The notes beneath the pieces are model-generated. The model ran no database searches. It saw only the letters and a program-made list of their open reading frames with translations, and had not been told where the DNA came from. A stretch of DNA of 64,000 nucleotides from contig JAUDYN010000004.1 of the NCBI GenBank assembly GCA_030407005.1, forward strand, positions 2,294,001-2,358,000, read 5' to 3'. The stretch is from Desarmillaria ectypa (lineage: Eukaryota; Basidiomycota; Agaricomycetes; Agaricales; Physalacriaceae). A program made the position numbers and the translations under genes. Shown here one piece after another: positions 53,761 through 64,000 of this stretch (position 1 is the first letter of the stretch; each line of letters begins with the position of its first letter).

Positions 53761-55014
53761 ATGGCCGCATACTTTTTTGCCTCTCCTATCGATGTGGATA
53801 TCAGGCTGGAAGGAGAAGAAACTAGGAAGCAGGTAGAGATCAAGGGAGAGAAGGACAAGGTCATATCATGTCCCGTTTATTACGACGGCGACTCTGTCGG
53901 CGGCCAGGTTAGTCGTTACGCAATTTTACCCCACACGCACTCAGTTTGAGTTAGGTAGCAATCCGGGTTCGTGACGGCAAGAAGATATCTCATGACGGCA
54001 TCAAGGTTGAGTTCGTTGGCAGTATTGGTACGTTCATACGACGACAGGAGAGCAGCTCTTCATACCTATACAGAGCTATTCTACGACCGCGGACACCACC
54101 AAGAGTTCCTCTCACTCTCTCAAGAACTCGCTGCTCCTGGAGAAATGAGACAAGCGCAGACATTCGACTTCAATTTCAAGAACGTGGAGAAGCAATTTGA
54201 GAGCTACCAGGGTATTAATGTGAAGCTACGGTCCGTCTCCCTTCGTCTGCGCCCTGGATACCTGACATTAACATCCCCTCTCGCAGCTACTTCATCCGGG
54301 TGTCGATTTCGCGGCGAATGGCGGACGTGACCAAGGAGCGAGACTTATGGGTGCATTCGTTCCGCATGCCGCCCGATAGCAATAACTCAATAAGGATGGA
54401 AGTCGGGATTGAGGACTGCCTACACATTGAGTTTGAATATAACAAATCAAAGTGTGTCATGCCATTTTTCGTTTTCGACTCATTTCACTGGGGACTGTAG
54501 ATACCACCTCAAGGATGTCATCGTCGGGAAGATCTACTTCCTTCTTGTACGGATTAAAATCAAACATATGGAGCTTTCTATTATTCGACGAGAAACGACG
54601 GGCTCGCCACCAAACCAGTACAACGAGAGCGAAACCATCACAAAGTATGAAATAATGGACGGAGCACCTGTCCGAGGTACTGAGTCTCTTCATTTTCAAG
54701 CAAACCCCACTTCGCTTATCTATTTTCAGGGGAAACTATTCCTATACGACTATTCCTAGGTGGCTTTGAACTGACACCAACCTTCCGTGACGTGAACAAG
54801 AAGTTCAGCACACGCTACTACCTCAACCTCGTTCTCATCGATGAAGAAAATCGTCGATATTTCAAACAACAGGTATATGTGCTTGCGCTATCACCAACGT
54901 GACCTTCCATCTCAATGTTTGACCTGTAGGAAATCACCATCTTTAGGATACCGGATGTACGCTCTTCACTCGATCAAACCAATAATTCTTCTTGACTAAT
55001 GTTAACAGAACTAG
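53761..55014 (+). CDS. VPS26: Retromer subunit VPS26
   Basis: From ATG 53761 the exons give FFASPIDVDIRLEGEETRKQ, CPVYYDGDSVGGQV, HDGIKVEFVGSIELFYDRG, FLSLSQELAAPGEMRQAQTF, VKLRYFIRVSISRRM, DCLHIEFEYNKSKYHLKDVI, KIKHMELSIIRRETTG and FSTRYYLNLVLIDEENRRYF, all standard for Vps26, an arrestin-like protein. It joins Vps35 and Vps29 to retrieve receptors from endosomes to the Golgi. About eight introns. The last coding bases are uncertain: splicing to 55009 gives an end in PDN, while reading through gives a 10-residue longer tail ending at 54995. The choice has little effect on the fold. Confidence 0.94.
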
Positions 55015-55416
55015 TCTACCGTTCTATACCTCTGTCAATATTGTGTCATATATTTGTATTCATGGACCAGGAATATTTGCCAGTGGTCGTCCGACGGTAT
55101 TGTAGATGTCACTGTCTTTCACGTCTGCCGGTGAACTCAGGCGCAGGTACTTACTTTGACATCAGAGGTGGGAATGCGAATTGACCACACCATGGAAAGC
55201 TAGCCATACCGATTCTCACTTGTGTTGTTGGGAGACGTCCGATGTGCTGGCGAGAATGAAATGCATTACAGGAGAACATACAATGTCTGTACAAAGAAAT
55301 CTATGGTACTATCATAATATTGCGAGACTTGAGGGAATATGAACCAATGCCAACATGAATGCAGAAGGAGAGACGGAGATTAGAGGAGTACATGGATGAT
55401 ACAAGGGAAAAATGAA
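55015..55416. other. Intergenic region between convergent genes
   Basis: This is the 3' flank of VPS26 and of the double-RING gene. I see no coding frame with support. Confidence 0.5.
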
Positions 55417-58400
55417 TCAAGCTAGGGCACGGACACCTTCCTGCCAATCCTCCTTCGAAATCAGACCGTCCGCCCTACACACAGGGCAAAACACTTCGAC
55501 GTCCTCTCCTTCAACATTCTCGTCGGCACCCCTCAAGGCAACGCGCTGGGCACTTACCAGACATGATGGATGGAAGGTGTGTTCGCAGACCACACTACTC
55601 TGTCCTGATTTGGTGTCGCAATGCTGGATGTGCACTTGCTTCTCCGATACAGTCACAAAAGGATCTTCATCCGATGGACCGATCCCACAACTTATATCAT
55701 GGCACCGCAATCCTGCTTCACGCTCTTTTCTCTCTATGCGCTGCCGCAGTGTAGGTCCTGGAGCAGGTGGGAGTGTCCATTTCTTTGTTTCGAAGGGCTG
55801 GCGGGGTTGATGGCGCGAGTTCGCACCACCGCCGATAATGAATGGAGGAATTGTGCCCATTGTGCCCATAGGTAGCCCTGCCCCTTGAAGGAACTGTGCA
55901 AAATGAGGAAGACCGGCACCATGGGTGTTTGCGTTGCCGTGTGCTCCAGTAGGAGTCGCCTGTGGTGGTGGCGGCGGTGCACCGGATCCGGGTCCAGATG
56001 GGGCAGCAGGTTCGCCGGCCGCAGTATTCCCAGCACCCCCCCGGAATCGCGGTGGCATGAAATGAAAGAGGGGTGGGAGCTGAGGATGCTGCTGCTGATT
56101 AGCTTGTTCTGGCTGAGGACCAGCTGGTTGTGCAGCTTGTGCTTGTGCATGCTGGTTTAATTGGGCAAGCGCTTCTGCGATAGTACGGCCAGACCCTGCG
56201 GTAATGTGCATTCCACCATCTGGTCCGTGACCAGGGCGATGGATGTGAATATGGGTGTTGGATTGGACTGAAGGGGCGTTATTCTGTTGTGAGGGATTGG
56301 GCGCAGGTTGAGGACCGTGGATATCAGGTGGCAGAGGAAGGGGGGGTACCATGCATGGCTTGGTCAAATTGATTCATATGATCCTCAAAGGCGTCCGCCA
56401 AATCGAATTCGCCATGAAGATCAATATTATCACCCATTACTACGTCGTCTGCGCCACCTTCTCCAGGAGCTGGCCCGAAGATCATATCGAATCCAATTGT
56501 AACGAACCCTTCATCTTGACCATCCGGGCGTTGACCATGGTTCAAGGGAACACCTTGCTGGTGGCCAGGCGCAGGAGCTGGTTGCGCATTGGCTGTTGGC
56601 GCGGCGGCATCAGGAAGGAGTGCATCGATAGGCTCAAGAGGGGGGAGGTCATTATCGTTGGAAGGTGTTGCACCTAAAGCCCTTTATAAATAACCATCAT
56701 AGCATATATAATGCACACACTCACCTTGACTTGTGGCTACACCTGATGTTGGGTTGGGCAGGACGTTAAGAGGTGCGGGCCCTTGAGCTGGTACATTTGT
56801 TCCTACTTATTGTACCAACATCAAAACGGAATCCTGACAAAGAAGCATACAAACGTACCTGATACCGGGGGATAGCCTGCCATGAACAAATTCACAAGAT
56901 CTGCAGCTGATATCTGAGGCAAGGGTCTCCCATTCCGAAGTGCATCGGTAAATGCATTCGGATTTGGAGCACCGGGCTGTTCTGGTGTAGCTTCTAAAGT
57001 AATTCATTAATTACAATCAGTCCAAAGAGCCATAATAGAAGACCAACCGGAGGGAGCGGTGGGAGCATGCGCAGTACCAGTACCGGTACCAGCCGCAGCT
57101 GTCGGTTGCATTCCCATCAATGTGTTGAGAAGTGCTTGCGTGAAGATTGAATTTCGAGGGATATCCACTCCATGACCGCCAATACCGGTAGCTGGACCAG
57201 CACCTGCATTCACGGGTGGAGGCGGGACAGACTCGGTTGCGGGTGTATTAATGGCTGTCGGGGTATCTGCATCGACGAAAGGCGTCATACGTTCATTACT
57301 AGTAGCTGTTGACGCGGTCGGCGCGTTGGCTGGTGCAGGAGCACGCCTGGGAGTCCGCCGTCGTCTAACATAGGTAAGATTCTCTGGATCAACATTGAAA
57401 CGACAAGTAGGACAAGTAGTCTGTCGCGGCCGTGAGAACCAAGGAATCAAGCATGAGGCGTGGAAGACATGAGCACAGGGTAAAGCGACAATTTTAGGAT
57501 GAGAAGGCTGAGGAGATGAGGAGGCGAAGGTCTTTGACTCGGATAAGCTGTCGTGCTTAAGGGTTTCTTCAGTAGTAGAAGATGAAGTCGCAGGAGAAGC
57601 TTCAGGAAGCGATTGCGCAGCATCTGAGGAAGAAGGAGCATCTTCTTTGCTGCTTTCTTCCTCTTTACCGAATTGGTTCCCATCGCCATCCAACAGACGG
57701 TCCCAGCAGATGGCGCAATCGCTATCGCCGCCACTGCCGCTCACTGCATCACTGTCTTTGCTTCCCACGGCCCCAACCCTTTCAAGTCGTCGAATTAGGC
57801 CGATGGGTACCTCCTCCAAGCCATTTACAAGACGCTTGGCCCTCTCGGGATCTTCTTGCTCGTACTCAGGACCACCCATCATCCCTCCAAAGCGCGCGAG
57901 CAATTCAGCAAATGCATTACCGTCGCCGACATTCACAAATCCCGTTGGAAGATTAAACATAGGCGGCGGCATATGCTGGTGTGGGTGTAGAGGCTGACCA
58001 GGAGTGGGGTTCGGAGGCGGATGAGCATGAACGTGAGGGTCAGCACCTAGATCAATGGTGATCCCAAAGAGACCCAGCATTGGATGCCCAGCCTGACCGT
58101 TCTGTGGCTGTCCAGCTGGCGGTGCCTGTGCGTTATTAGGTGGTGCTCCAGCAGCGTTGGGAGGTCCTGGAATACCCTGCATGAAGTGCTGCCAGATACG
58201 GAAAGTGTCGGGATTCGCGGCAGCGCCTGGAGGAACGCCCGGACCACTTCGGAAAGGCAGATGGATCCGGGGAAGAGGCTGAGCTGGCTGGGGGCCATTG
58301 GCTGTGACGAGAGTGGAATTATCAACTTGGACTCGCTGTGATGGATGCCTACGATCACGATCCTGGTCTTCGTCGGTTTCGACACGCGCGCGTCTAGTGC

Positions 58401-58815
58401 TGCTACGTGAAGGCGAAGCAGCGGGTGTATTGGGGGATGTAGGAGGCTGCGGTGGCGGTTGAAGGCCCGACTCTGATACCTGCTCGTCACTGATAGCCTG
58501 CAACTGGACCTCAAGCTCGTCGGCGTCCATGCTGGTATCAGATTGAGAGAAATCCTCATCAGATTCGTCTGACTCTGAAATGTCGTTCAAAGGCGGCATG
58601 GAATCATTATCGTCGTCTTGTGATGACGAAGGTGGAACGTCTATATCCATGGATTCCACATTCTGCACGGTCAGAGGCTGCGGTGCTGCGTCAACAGCGG
58701 CGTCGTTGGCCGGAACTTCTGGCTGTGGTAATTGAGGACTGTCATGGGGCTCTTGGCCGGGAACGATAGAGCGAATGAAATTGTGTATCGTTTGCGAGAC
58801 GTTGTTTCTAGACAT
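55417..58815 (-). CDS. Large disordered protein with two RING-type zinc fingers, putative E3 ligase
   Basis: From ATG 58815 (MSRNNVSQTIHNFIRSIVPG) the first long exon runs to about 57,048. It is rich in Pro, Ser, Asp and Gln, with acidic tracts. A RING-H2 finger follows: CAICWDRLLDG, then some 70 Ser/Glu-rich residues, then LPCAHVFHASCLIPWF and CPTC. Three or four short introns (about 56,680-57,050) lead to the last exon (about 56,360-55,417) with another Pro/Gln/Gly-rich part. A C-terminal RING-like set ends the protein: LRCHDISCG, CEHTFHPSCLVSAQ and VFCPVCRADG. RING-H2 proteins transfer ubiquitin from an E2. The insert within the first finger is unusually long. Substrate unknown. The upstream in-frame ATG at 58968 lies in a less protein-like stretch. 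Confidence 0.8.
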
Positions 58816-59781
58816 TGCTGGGATAGAACCGAGCCGCCAGAGACGATTTCTTTGTCGTGGCAGAAGACAAGAAGGAGTTGAGCCAGCCGTCCAGGTGCGG
58901 TAATGGCTGAGAAAGGTCGAGAACTCATGGGTCGGATTAGGAACCGTGACGCGACGCTTGTGACACACGTATTACCAAACCACCATCTCGTCCTTGGAGG
59001 CACCTCGCGTACCCCAGACGACGGCAGCGATCTCTACATCGAACAAAAAGTAATAAAAACTCTCAGAAGGCAGTGCGCCACCACGTTGGTGAATTCCCTT
59101 GAAAAAATCCGGCCGCTGCCACCGTCTAACTCTAAACCGGACCGGTGCTGTCAACATTTACTAGCCGATGGGTCGTACTCTACGTACAGGACGGATAGAA
59201 CAAATATAACACACGAAAAATGGACAACTTATATCGCTATGATGATGAGGGCAGCACTGATGCCATCGGCAATGGCAGTAGTGATGATAGAGATCATGAT
59301 AAACAGCTAGAGCATACAGGAGCGGTTTGTGGAGCGACTCTAGGTTGATCACTGCCTCAATGCCAGTTGAATGGATGTGTGCCCACAGGCAAGAAAGGTA
59401 TGCAGATGTACGAATCCTGCATTGCTTATACAGCAGTATAAGGAAGCTCCCAATGGCTGTCCGAGGCGCTTTCTTTTTAATGGATCACGGTAAGGTGTTG
59501 ATCAACAGAATGCTTGCTTTCATTTTGAGCTTGGGCCTGGCCTCTCCTGTGCCTTACTTCTCTTCTTCGGCAGTCTAAAGGGAGTCCTTGCCTCAGTCAA
59601 CCTAGTGCCTGTAAACCGTACTGGACGACGTGCATAGTGTTTCTCAGATGTAGAATGGTGGATAATATTAACAATGTTAAATAAGGGTCAACGTTATCCG
59701 GTGATTTAATTTGACACTATTAGTAGCCACCGGTTTTTCGAGGGGCCAAGTCCAGTGTGTAACTTCGTCATTAGTTGCTCA
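58816..59781. other. Intergenic region, promoter of the RING gene and 3' flank of the ABC transporter gene
   Basis: 966 bp without a supported gene. The small frames on both strands (61-135 codons) lack motifs, splice partners and compositional bias. Leader sequences of the RING gene probably occupy 58,816 to about 59,000. Confidence 0.5.
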
Positions 59782-62563
59782 CTACAGCGATTTATTTCGA
59801 ACGAAGCCGGAGCGCATAATACAACCTGACATGACCATCAGCTTGCTGTGAGAAGACAGAAGATAAGTTAACTCACGCTATCCGGTAAATAACAATAATA
59901 GACACCATAATTCCAACCCAGGAAGCATACGATATTCCTCGGATATCTAGATATTCAAGGACATCGTCGCCGGACACCGTACATGAATCCGGTGTTGACG
60001 ATGGGTATGCACAGCTGCAAGATCCATCGCTTGATCTCTCACACTGGAACGTGAGACCGCGGAGATCCGACTGAGGATCGAATACATGGGCAATCAGTTC
60101 TGTTACACTCGAACAGGGAGACATACTTACATTGGTGATCAATTCGAATGCATAGCGCTGGTAGTCCATATAGTGAAAGCTGTAATACCAAAACCGGGGA
60201 AGAGATCGTGCTTTAATACTGTTGAAATCGACTCAGTGCGACCCCGACATTCAATTTCGAAAGGACTTGCAAGTATCCTCCGACGCTCATCCAGAAGCCA
60301 TTCATACTACTCGGCATTAGCGCTCGGCATTTACGTTAAAAGATCATAACTTACAAGGAACCGATGGCAAGCGCTGCCACAAAGACAGGTAAGACAGCAG
60401 CAACAACGAGCACTTGACTCTCTGCTGCTGTTGTTGCAAGCAGAAGGAAAGCAAGAAACCTGAAAAAGGCATTGGCACCTGAATGCAGTCCCTGGAAAAA
60501 CCTTAGCTGTAACCGAGGTAATTAGACTCAATCACGCACCACAGCCCAATAGCATATGAGAGTGAAAAATAGCGTGCAGAGGAAGAGGAACGGTATGTTC
60601 ACTAATGTGTTAGACAGCACAAATGGTAGTGTGCTATACAATCCATTTTTTGTCTCTCGATAATACACGGCTCGCTCTTCCAAAACTGTGAATGTATATG
60701 AGCGGGTATTCTTCCCCGTAGAAATTGAGGGTAGACTTACAAGAAGGGATACCTGCAACCGACATCTAGACACCTTTGTTGTTAGAAATGCACGCGTTCA
60801 CACGCTCCTACACCATTACTTACAAATGCGAGGAACGCTACACTATAAAAGTGTACTGATAGTCGATCGTTGATGGTCGAATCCCTTAGACCCAACCGTA
60901 TCCAAATGGTGCTATATATGCCCATGAGTATACGGAGCCATGCTTTGACCCAAGTATCACTCACGCAATCATCAAGCCCATCCCTACGGAACGTGGTCAA
61001 AGACAACTTCATCTCGGAGAAGGTTATGCTCACCGATATACATCCCCAGACGAACGCCATACGCCAGTAAATTCCTGATATAATTTATCGTTGTCCTTTC
61101 CGACAGGACCATAGTATTCCAAAAAAGCTTTCCGCCCCAACCTGCTTCACCCAACTTTTCTTCGTAAACATCTACATCCTGGTCGAACTGAGGAATAGCT
61201 TTCACATTCAGATTCAAGTTCTCGAGAGAGGCATGCGAGTCGTTCAGGGTTGAAAGATAGAATACCCTCAGGGACGCAGCATTCCCACTCCCGCTGTCGG
61301 AATCTGTGTGGAAATCTTCATTCAGATGGTTCATCGCGTGCTCTGCAGGGGTTTTCTAGCAGGATGGTCAATAAGTTAGCTTGAAGGAGGAGTCGCAACT
61401 TACGAATCGCGGAACAGGCCTTCCCCAACGCTCAAAGTACCTCTCTAGATCATCCACCTTCCCAGAATAACATGTTTTTCCCTGGGAAAGCAACAGGAGG
61501 TCTGTGAACTGCCCTAGTGTCTCTAAAGACGGTTGGTGTATCGTCGCAATTACGAACATGCCTTCGGCCACAGCCAAGGTCCGTATTGCCGACATCACCT
61601 CACGGGCAGAGGTACTGTCAAGCTAGTGGATGATATGTTGATCAATGAACGAGAGAATCCATAGAAGCAACGTACACCGGAGGTCACTTCATCAAGGAAT
61701 AAAATCCGTCTAGTACGCGTAGAGACAGAAATAGATCAGCACAAGTACCTAGGACGTCGAATATGCTCGAGACTTACGGGAATGTCACCATTGCGCAGGC
61801 AGCCGTGACGCGGCGTTTCTGGCCTAGTACAGGAAATTTTCTAGTTGACTAGTATGTTGTGAGAAGGACAGTACCCACCACCTGAAATACCTCGCGAAAT
61901 GGGCGTTCCAATTATTTGATCGGCGCAAGACTGCAATCCGAGCGTGGCGAGGACGCGGTTGACTCTACTCGCTACCGTCGTACGTGAGAGTAGTGGTAAG
62001 CTAAGAAACGTCACGCAATCAGTAACTCAAGCTTCAGATTGCGAGCGAGAATGAACGGGCTCACTGAAGTCGCAGAGCATACGCAACTGTCTCACGGACG
62101 GTGAGGACACCCAAGAGTGCGTCTTCTTGTTCGACAAACGACGAGATATCGTACAACGCCTTCGGAACCAATTGGTGACCATTCAATGAGACCTTGCTAG
62201 ATGGATGAACGTGCCATATACTAGTGAATGACAGGGAAGCTAACCGTCGCGGCGTCCATTGGTATCTTTCGAAACGCCATAAGGTCCAAGAGCGTGCTTT
62301 TGCCTAAATGTGTAGTATTAGGATGTACTTGGCAAGTTGGAATGCAGCGTACCAGCGCCTGAAGGACCCTGTAGATCGAGGTGAGCCCGCCGTTACCCAT
62401 TAACCGAGTACATTGCACGCACCATGACCGCCAGCATTTGACCCGCCTTGATATGCACGGAAACATCGTTAACAAGAAGCTTTCCATTGACAGCCTTGTA
62501 AGATAGATGGTTAAAGAAGAGCACAGAGCCAGAAGCATTTAGCACAGGAAGATCAACATCCAT
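59782..62563 (-). CDS. ABCG-type half transporter
   Basis: From ATG 62563 (MDVDLPVLNASGSVLFFNHL) many short exons build one nucleotide-binding domain and then one membrane domain, the reverse order typical of ABCG half transporters. Walker A GPSGAGKST spans an intron (about 62,303-62,360). ISGGQKRRVTAACAM is the signature (split by an intron near 61,880). LFLDEVTSGLDSTSA is Walker B with the D-loop, and FVIATIHQPSLE has the switch His. The membrane part contains YYRETKNGLYSTLPFVLSNT, a loop with several Cys (CERSSDGSCSCAYPSS) and a final helix YASWVGIMVSIIVIYRIA. The stop is at 59784-59782. Such proteins work as dimers and export lipids or drugs. The substrate cannot be inferred. Intron ends in the 60,000-61,000 part are approximate. 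Confidence 0.87.
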
Positions 62564-63411
62564 GTTAGCAGGTGATGATGGTGGGGGTTAAAACGTTCAA
62601 GTCGGGAAGGAGGAACAAGTATTTAAGTGAGCACTCAAGATCATTCCGAATTGAAAGGGGCGGACACTACACTGACATAAGAACACCGGATAAGTGCCCA
62701 GCCCTTGATATGAATGCGACCTTGAAAAGGTTAAGATCGAAGAGAACCATCAACTTCCAAGCACGTTGCCTGTCCAATAGCACAGTATCACGGGATACGG
62801 CATCACGGACTGAGAAAAAAAATACAGAAATCTTTTCAAGGAGTGCCCGGATAGATGGGTACAAGTTTCAATGCTGGCATCGGGGCTGTTCAGTGGGCGT
62901 GAAATCCTGGAATTTGTCGGATTATCACGGGACAAAAATGCATCACATGCGTTGTAAATCACGTGATGCACCGACACTCAGTGTCTCACTCCGCCCGCTG
63001 AATAAAGTTTGCAAAGACTCTGTCAGCATCTGGCAGATGGGATCAATATTTGCCTTTCAGGAGACTCCAGAATATCCCGCCTGATGTTCCTTCCGCGTCC
63101 GCATCCTAGATTAGAAATTTTTCGACAACTATGAGCCGATGATGGGTCCAAAGGTCAGTATACAGACAAGATATAAGGGTCATACTGAGGTATATGTAGA
63201 AAGGAATAACCTTACAACCAACATGCAAACAACGCGCTTCACTGACTAGTAGACTTCAACGATGGAGGCAATAGTTTCCGAGACTTGAAACGCCGGAGAA
63301 GATGGATTTGATTGATTGATTTGACGACAATAAAACAGAGCGTGAAGCAAGGTAATGCGAGTGCGAGAGGATGCAAATGCAAGCGGAAAATCGAAAACAA
63401 GTCTACATAGC
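62564..63411. other. Intergenic region between the ABCG and COP9 subunit genes
   Basis: 848 bp. A 170-codon plus-strand frame (62572-63084) runs through it, but it is basic, lacks any family motif and starts inside the presumed ABCG promoter, so I do not call it a gene. A palindrome ATCACGTGAT (62958-62967) contains an E-box. Confidence 0.5.
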
Positions 63412-64000
63412 TCAGGAAAACCCTATCTCCTCGGCCCAAGAAGAACCACCATGGCCAACTGTCATCCCAAATATTTCCTCTTCTCCGCCCATAGCCACTG
63501 ATGAAGACCAAGAAGAGTCTTGAGACTTGATTGCCTGGTGATGAAAACTTCAATATTTATCGGCTCCGAGGAGTACAAAAGGCAGATCACGGAACGTACT
63601 TTTGACAAAAAATCTTTGCTTTTGCCGGTATCTAGGTCTAGGATACCGAGTTCCCGACACTCCTGCTGGGCCCGTAAAAGAACCCTGTCAACTTGTTCCT
63701 TGGTGAAGGATTGCGGCGGGTCTGAGAATGTCACCGTCGTGTCGGACAGCGTAGCATGTATGTCGCCTTCCTCGATCTGTATCCCAGTCAACAAGAACGA
63801 GCCACAGCAGAAGGGAAAAGATCTCACCATACTGAGCACCAAATCTCGAACTTCTTCCTTGCTCTTTATTCCCACCTGTCTCCCAATTTCTCCTAAGCTC
63901 AGTGTAACATACGTCCGTGTGAGCTTCTTCAACGACCATCTCGGTGCCCTGGCCCATGCGCGGCTCAAAAGGCCTGTATTCTTCTCTGTCTGAAAGAGCG
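63412..64000 (-). CDS. CSN3: COP9 signalosome subunit 3, C-terminal part (cut by the window edge)
   Basis: The right window edge cuts the gene. Minus-strand reading gives FQTEKNTGLLSRAWARAPRW, then LKKLTRTYVTLSLGEIG and IKSKEEVRDLVLSM, the winged-helix part of a PCI domain. After a short intron (about 63,777-63,828) comes IEEGDIHATLSDTTVTFSDP and a helix EQVDRVLLRAQQECRELG. Another intron (about 63,541-63,602) leads to an acidic tail ending at TGA 63414-63412. Form and order fit CSN3. The COP9 signalosome removes Nedd8 from cullins and so controls ubiquitin ligases. The tail ending in EEIGFS is species-specific. Confidence 0.82.

Noticed and set aside
62572..63084. 170-codon plus-strand open frame
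   Set aside because: It has no motif, a basic and uneven composition, and starts within 10 bp of the divergent ABCG start codon. It is more likely a chance frame in a promoter region.

Overview
This window is nuclear DNA from a filamentous basidiomycete, most likely an agaricomycete. The genes are dense, with many GT-AG introns of about 47-60 nt, and the protein families are standard fungal housekeeping ones. No rRNA or tRNA gene and no CRISPR array was recognised.

Left part, 1 to about 28,460: a nest of decayed Ty3/Gypsy LTR retrotransposons of the chromodomain type. Five pieces can be separated. Element A (plus strand, cut by the window edge) ends in an LTR at 2629-3046. Element B (minus strand) lies between LTRs at 3520-3937 and 11496-13277; its upstream LTR is split by a foreign 1.36-kb insert, X. 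Element C (minus strand, 14920-23315) is structurally complete, with a perfect 5-bp target duplication. Element D (minus strand) is the oldest host and survives as gag and protease pieces plus an LTR at 25804-26208. Fragment F (plus strand, about 27,295-28,458) is a reverse transcriptase/RNase H remnant. Target duplications and reading-frame continuity give an order: a solo LTR, E, entered D gag; C entered E; B entered D protease; X entered B. An inversion then exchanged the 3' halves of B and A. Every family carries a primer site that matches the predicted 5' end of its own RNA, as in Tf1/sushi-type self-priming. Families B, C and D also share a short membrane-segment reading frame ahead of Gag. 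The coding parts are riddled with C-to-T/G-to-A type changes that create TGA stops.

Right part, about 28,500 to 64,000: ordinary host genes. In order they are MOB1 (+), a BTB-like protein (-), DBP8 helicase (-), a DUF302 protein (+), a partial HMG-box-like gene (-), SUA5 (-), FMC1 (-), an RRM protein (+), a catalytically degenerate eIF4A-like protein with a long disordered N-terminus (+), ELP2 (-), a p24 cargo receptor (-), an AcpS-type phosphopantetheinyl transferase (+), CAF17/IBA57 (-), PET191/COA5 (+), a Ure2-like glutathione transferase (+), a basic fungal protein (-), GPN3 (-), VPS26 (+), a large double-RING protein (-), an ABCG half-transporter (-), and the 3' part of COP9 signalosome subunit 3 (-).

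Functional threads: four neighbours act in mitochondrial assembly or cofactor supply (FMC1, the phosphopantetheinyl transferase, CAF17, PET191). SUA5 and ELP2 both serve tRNA modification (t6A and wobble uridine). p24 and VPS26 serve membrane traffic. CAF17 and PET191 are divergent across only 39 bp. Exon coordinates were derived by eye from splice signals and reading-frame continuity, so a few terminal exons are uncertain and flagged.
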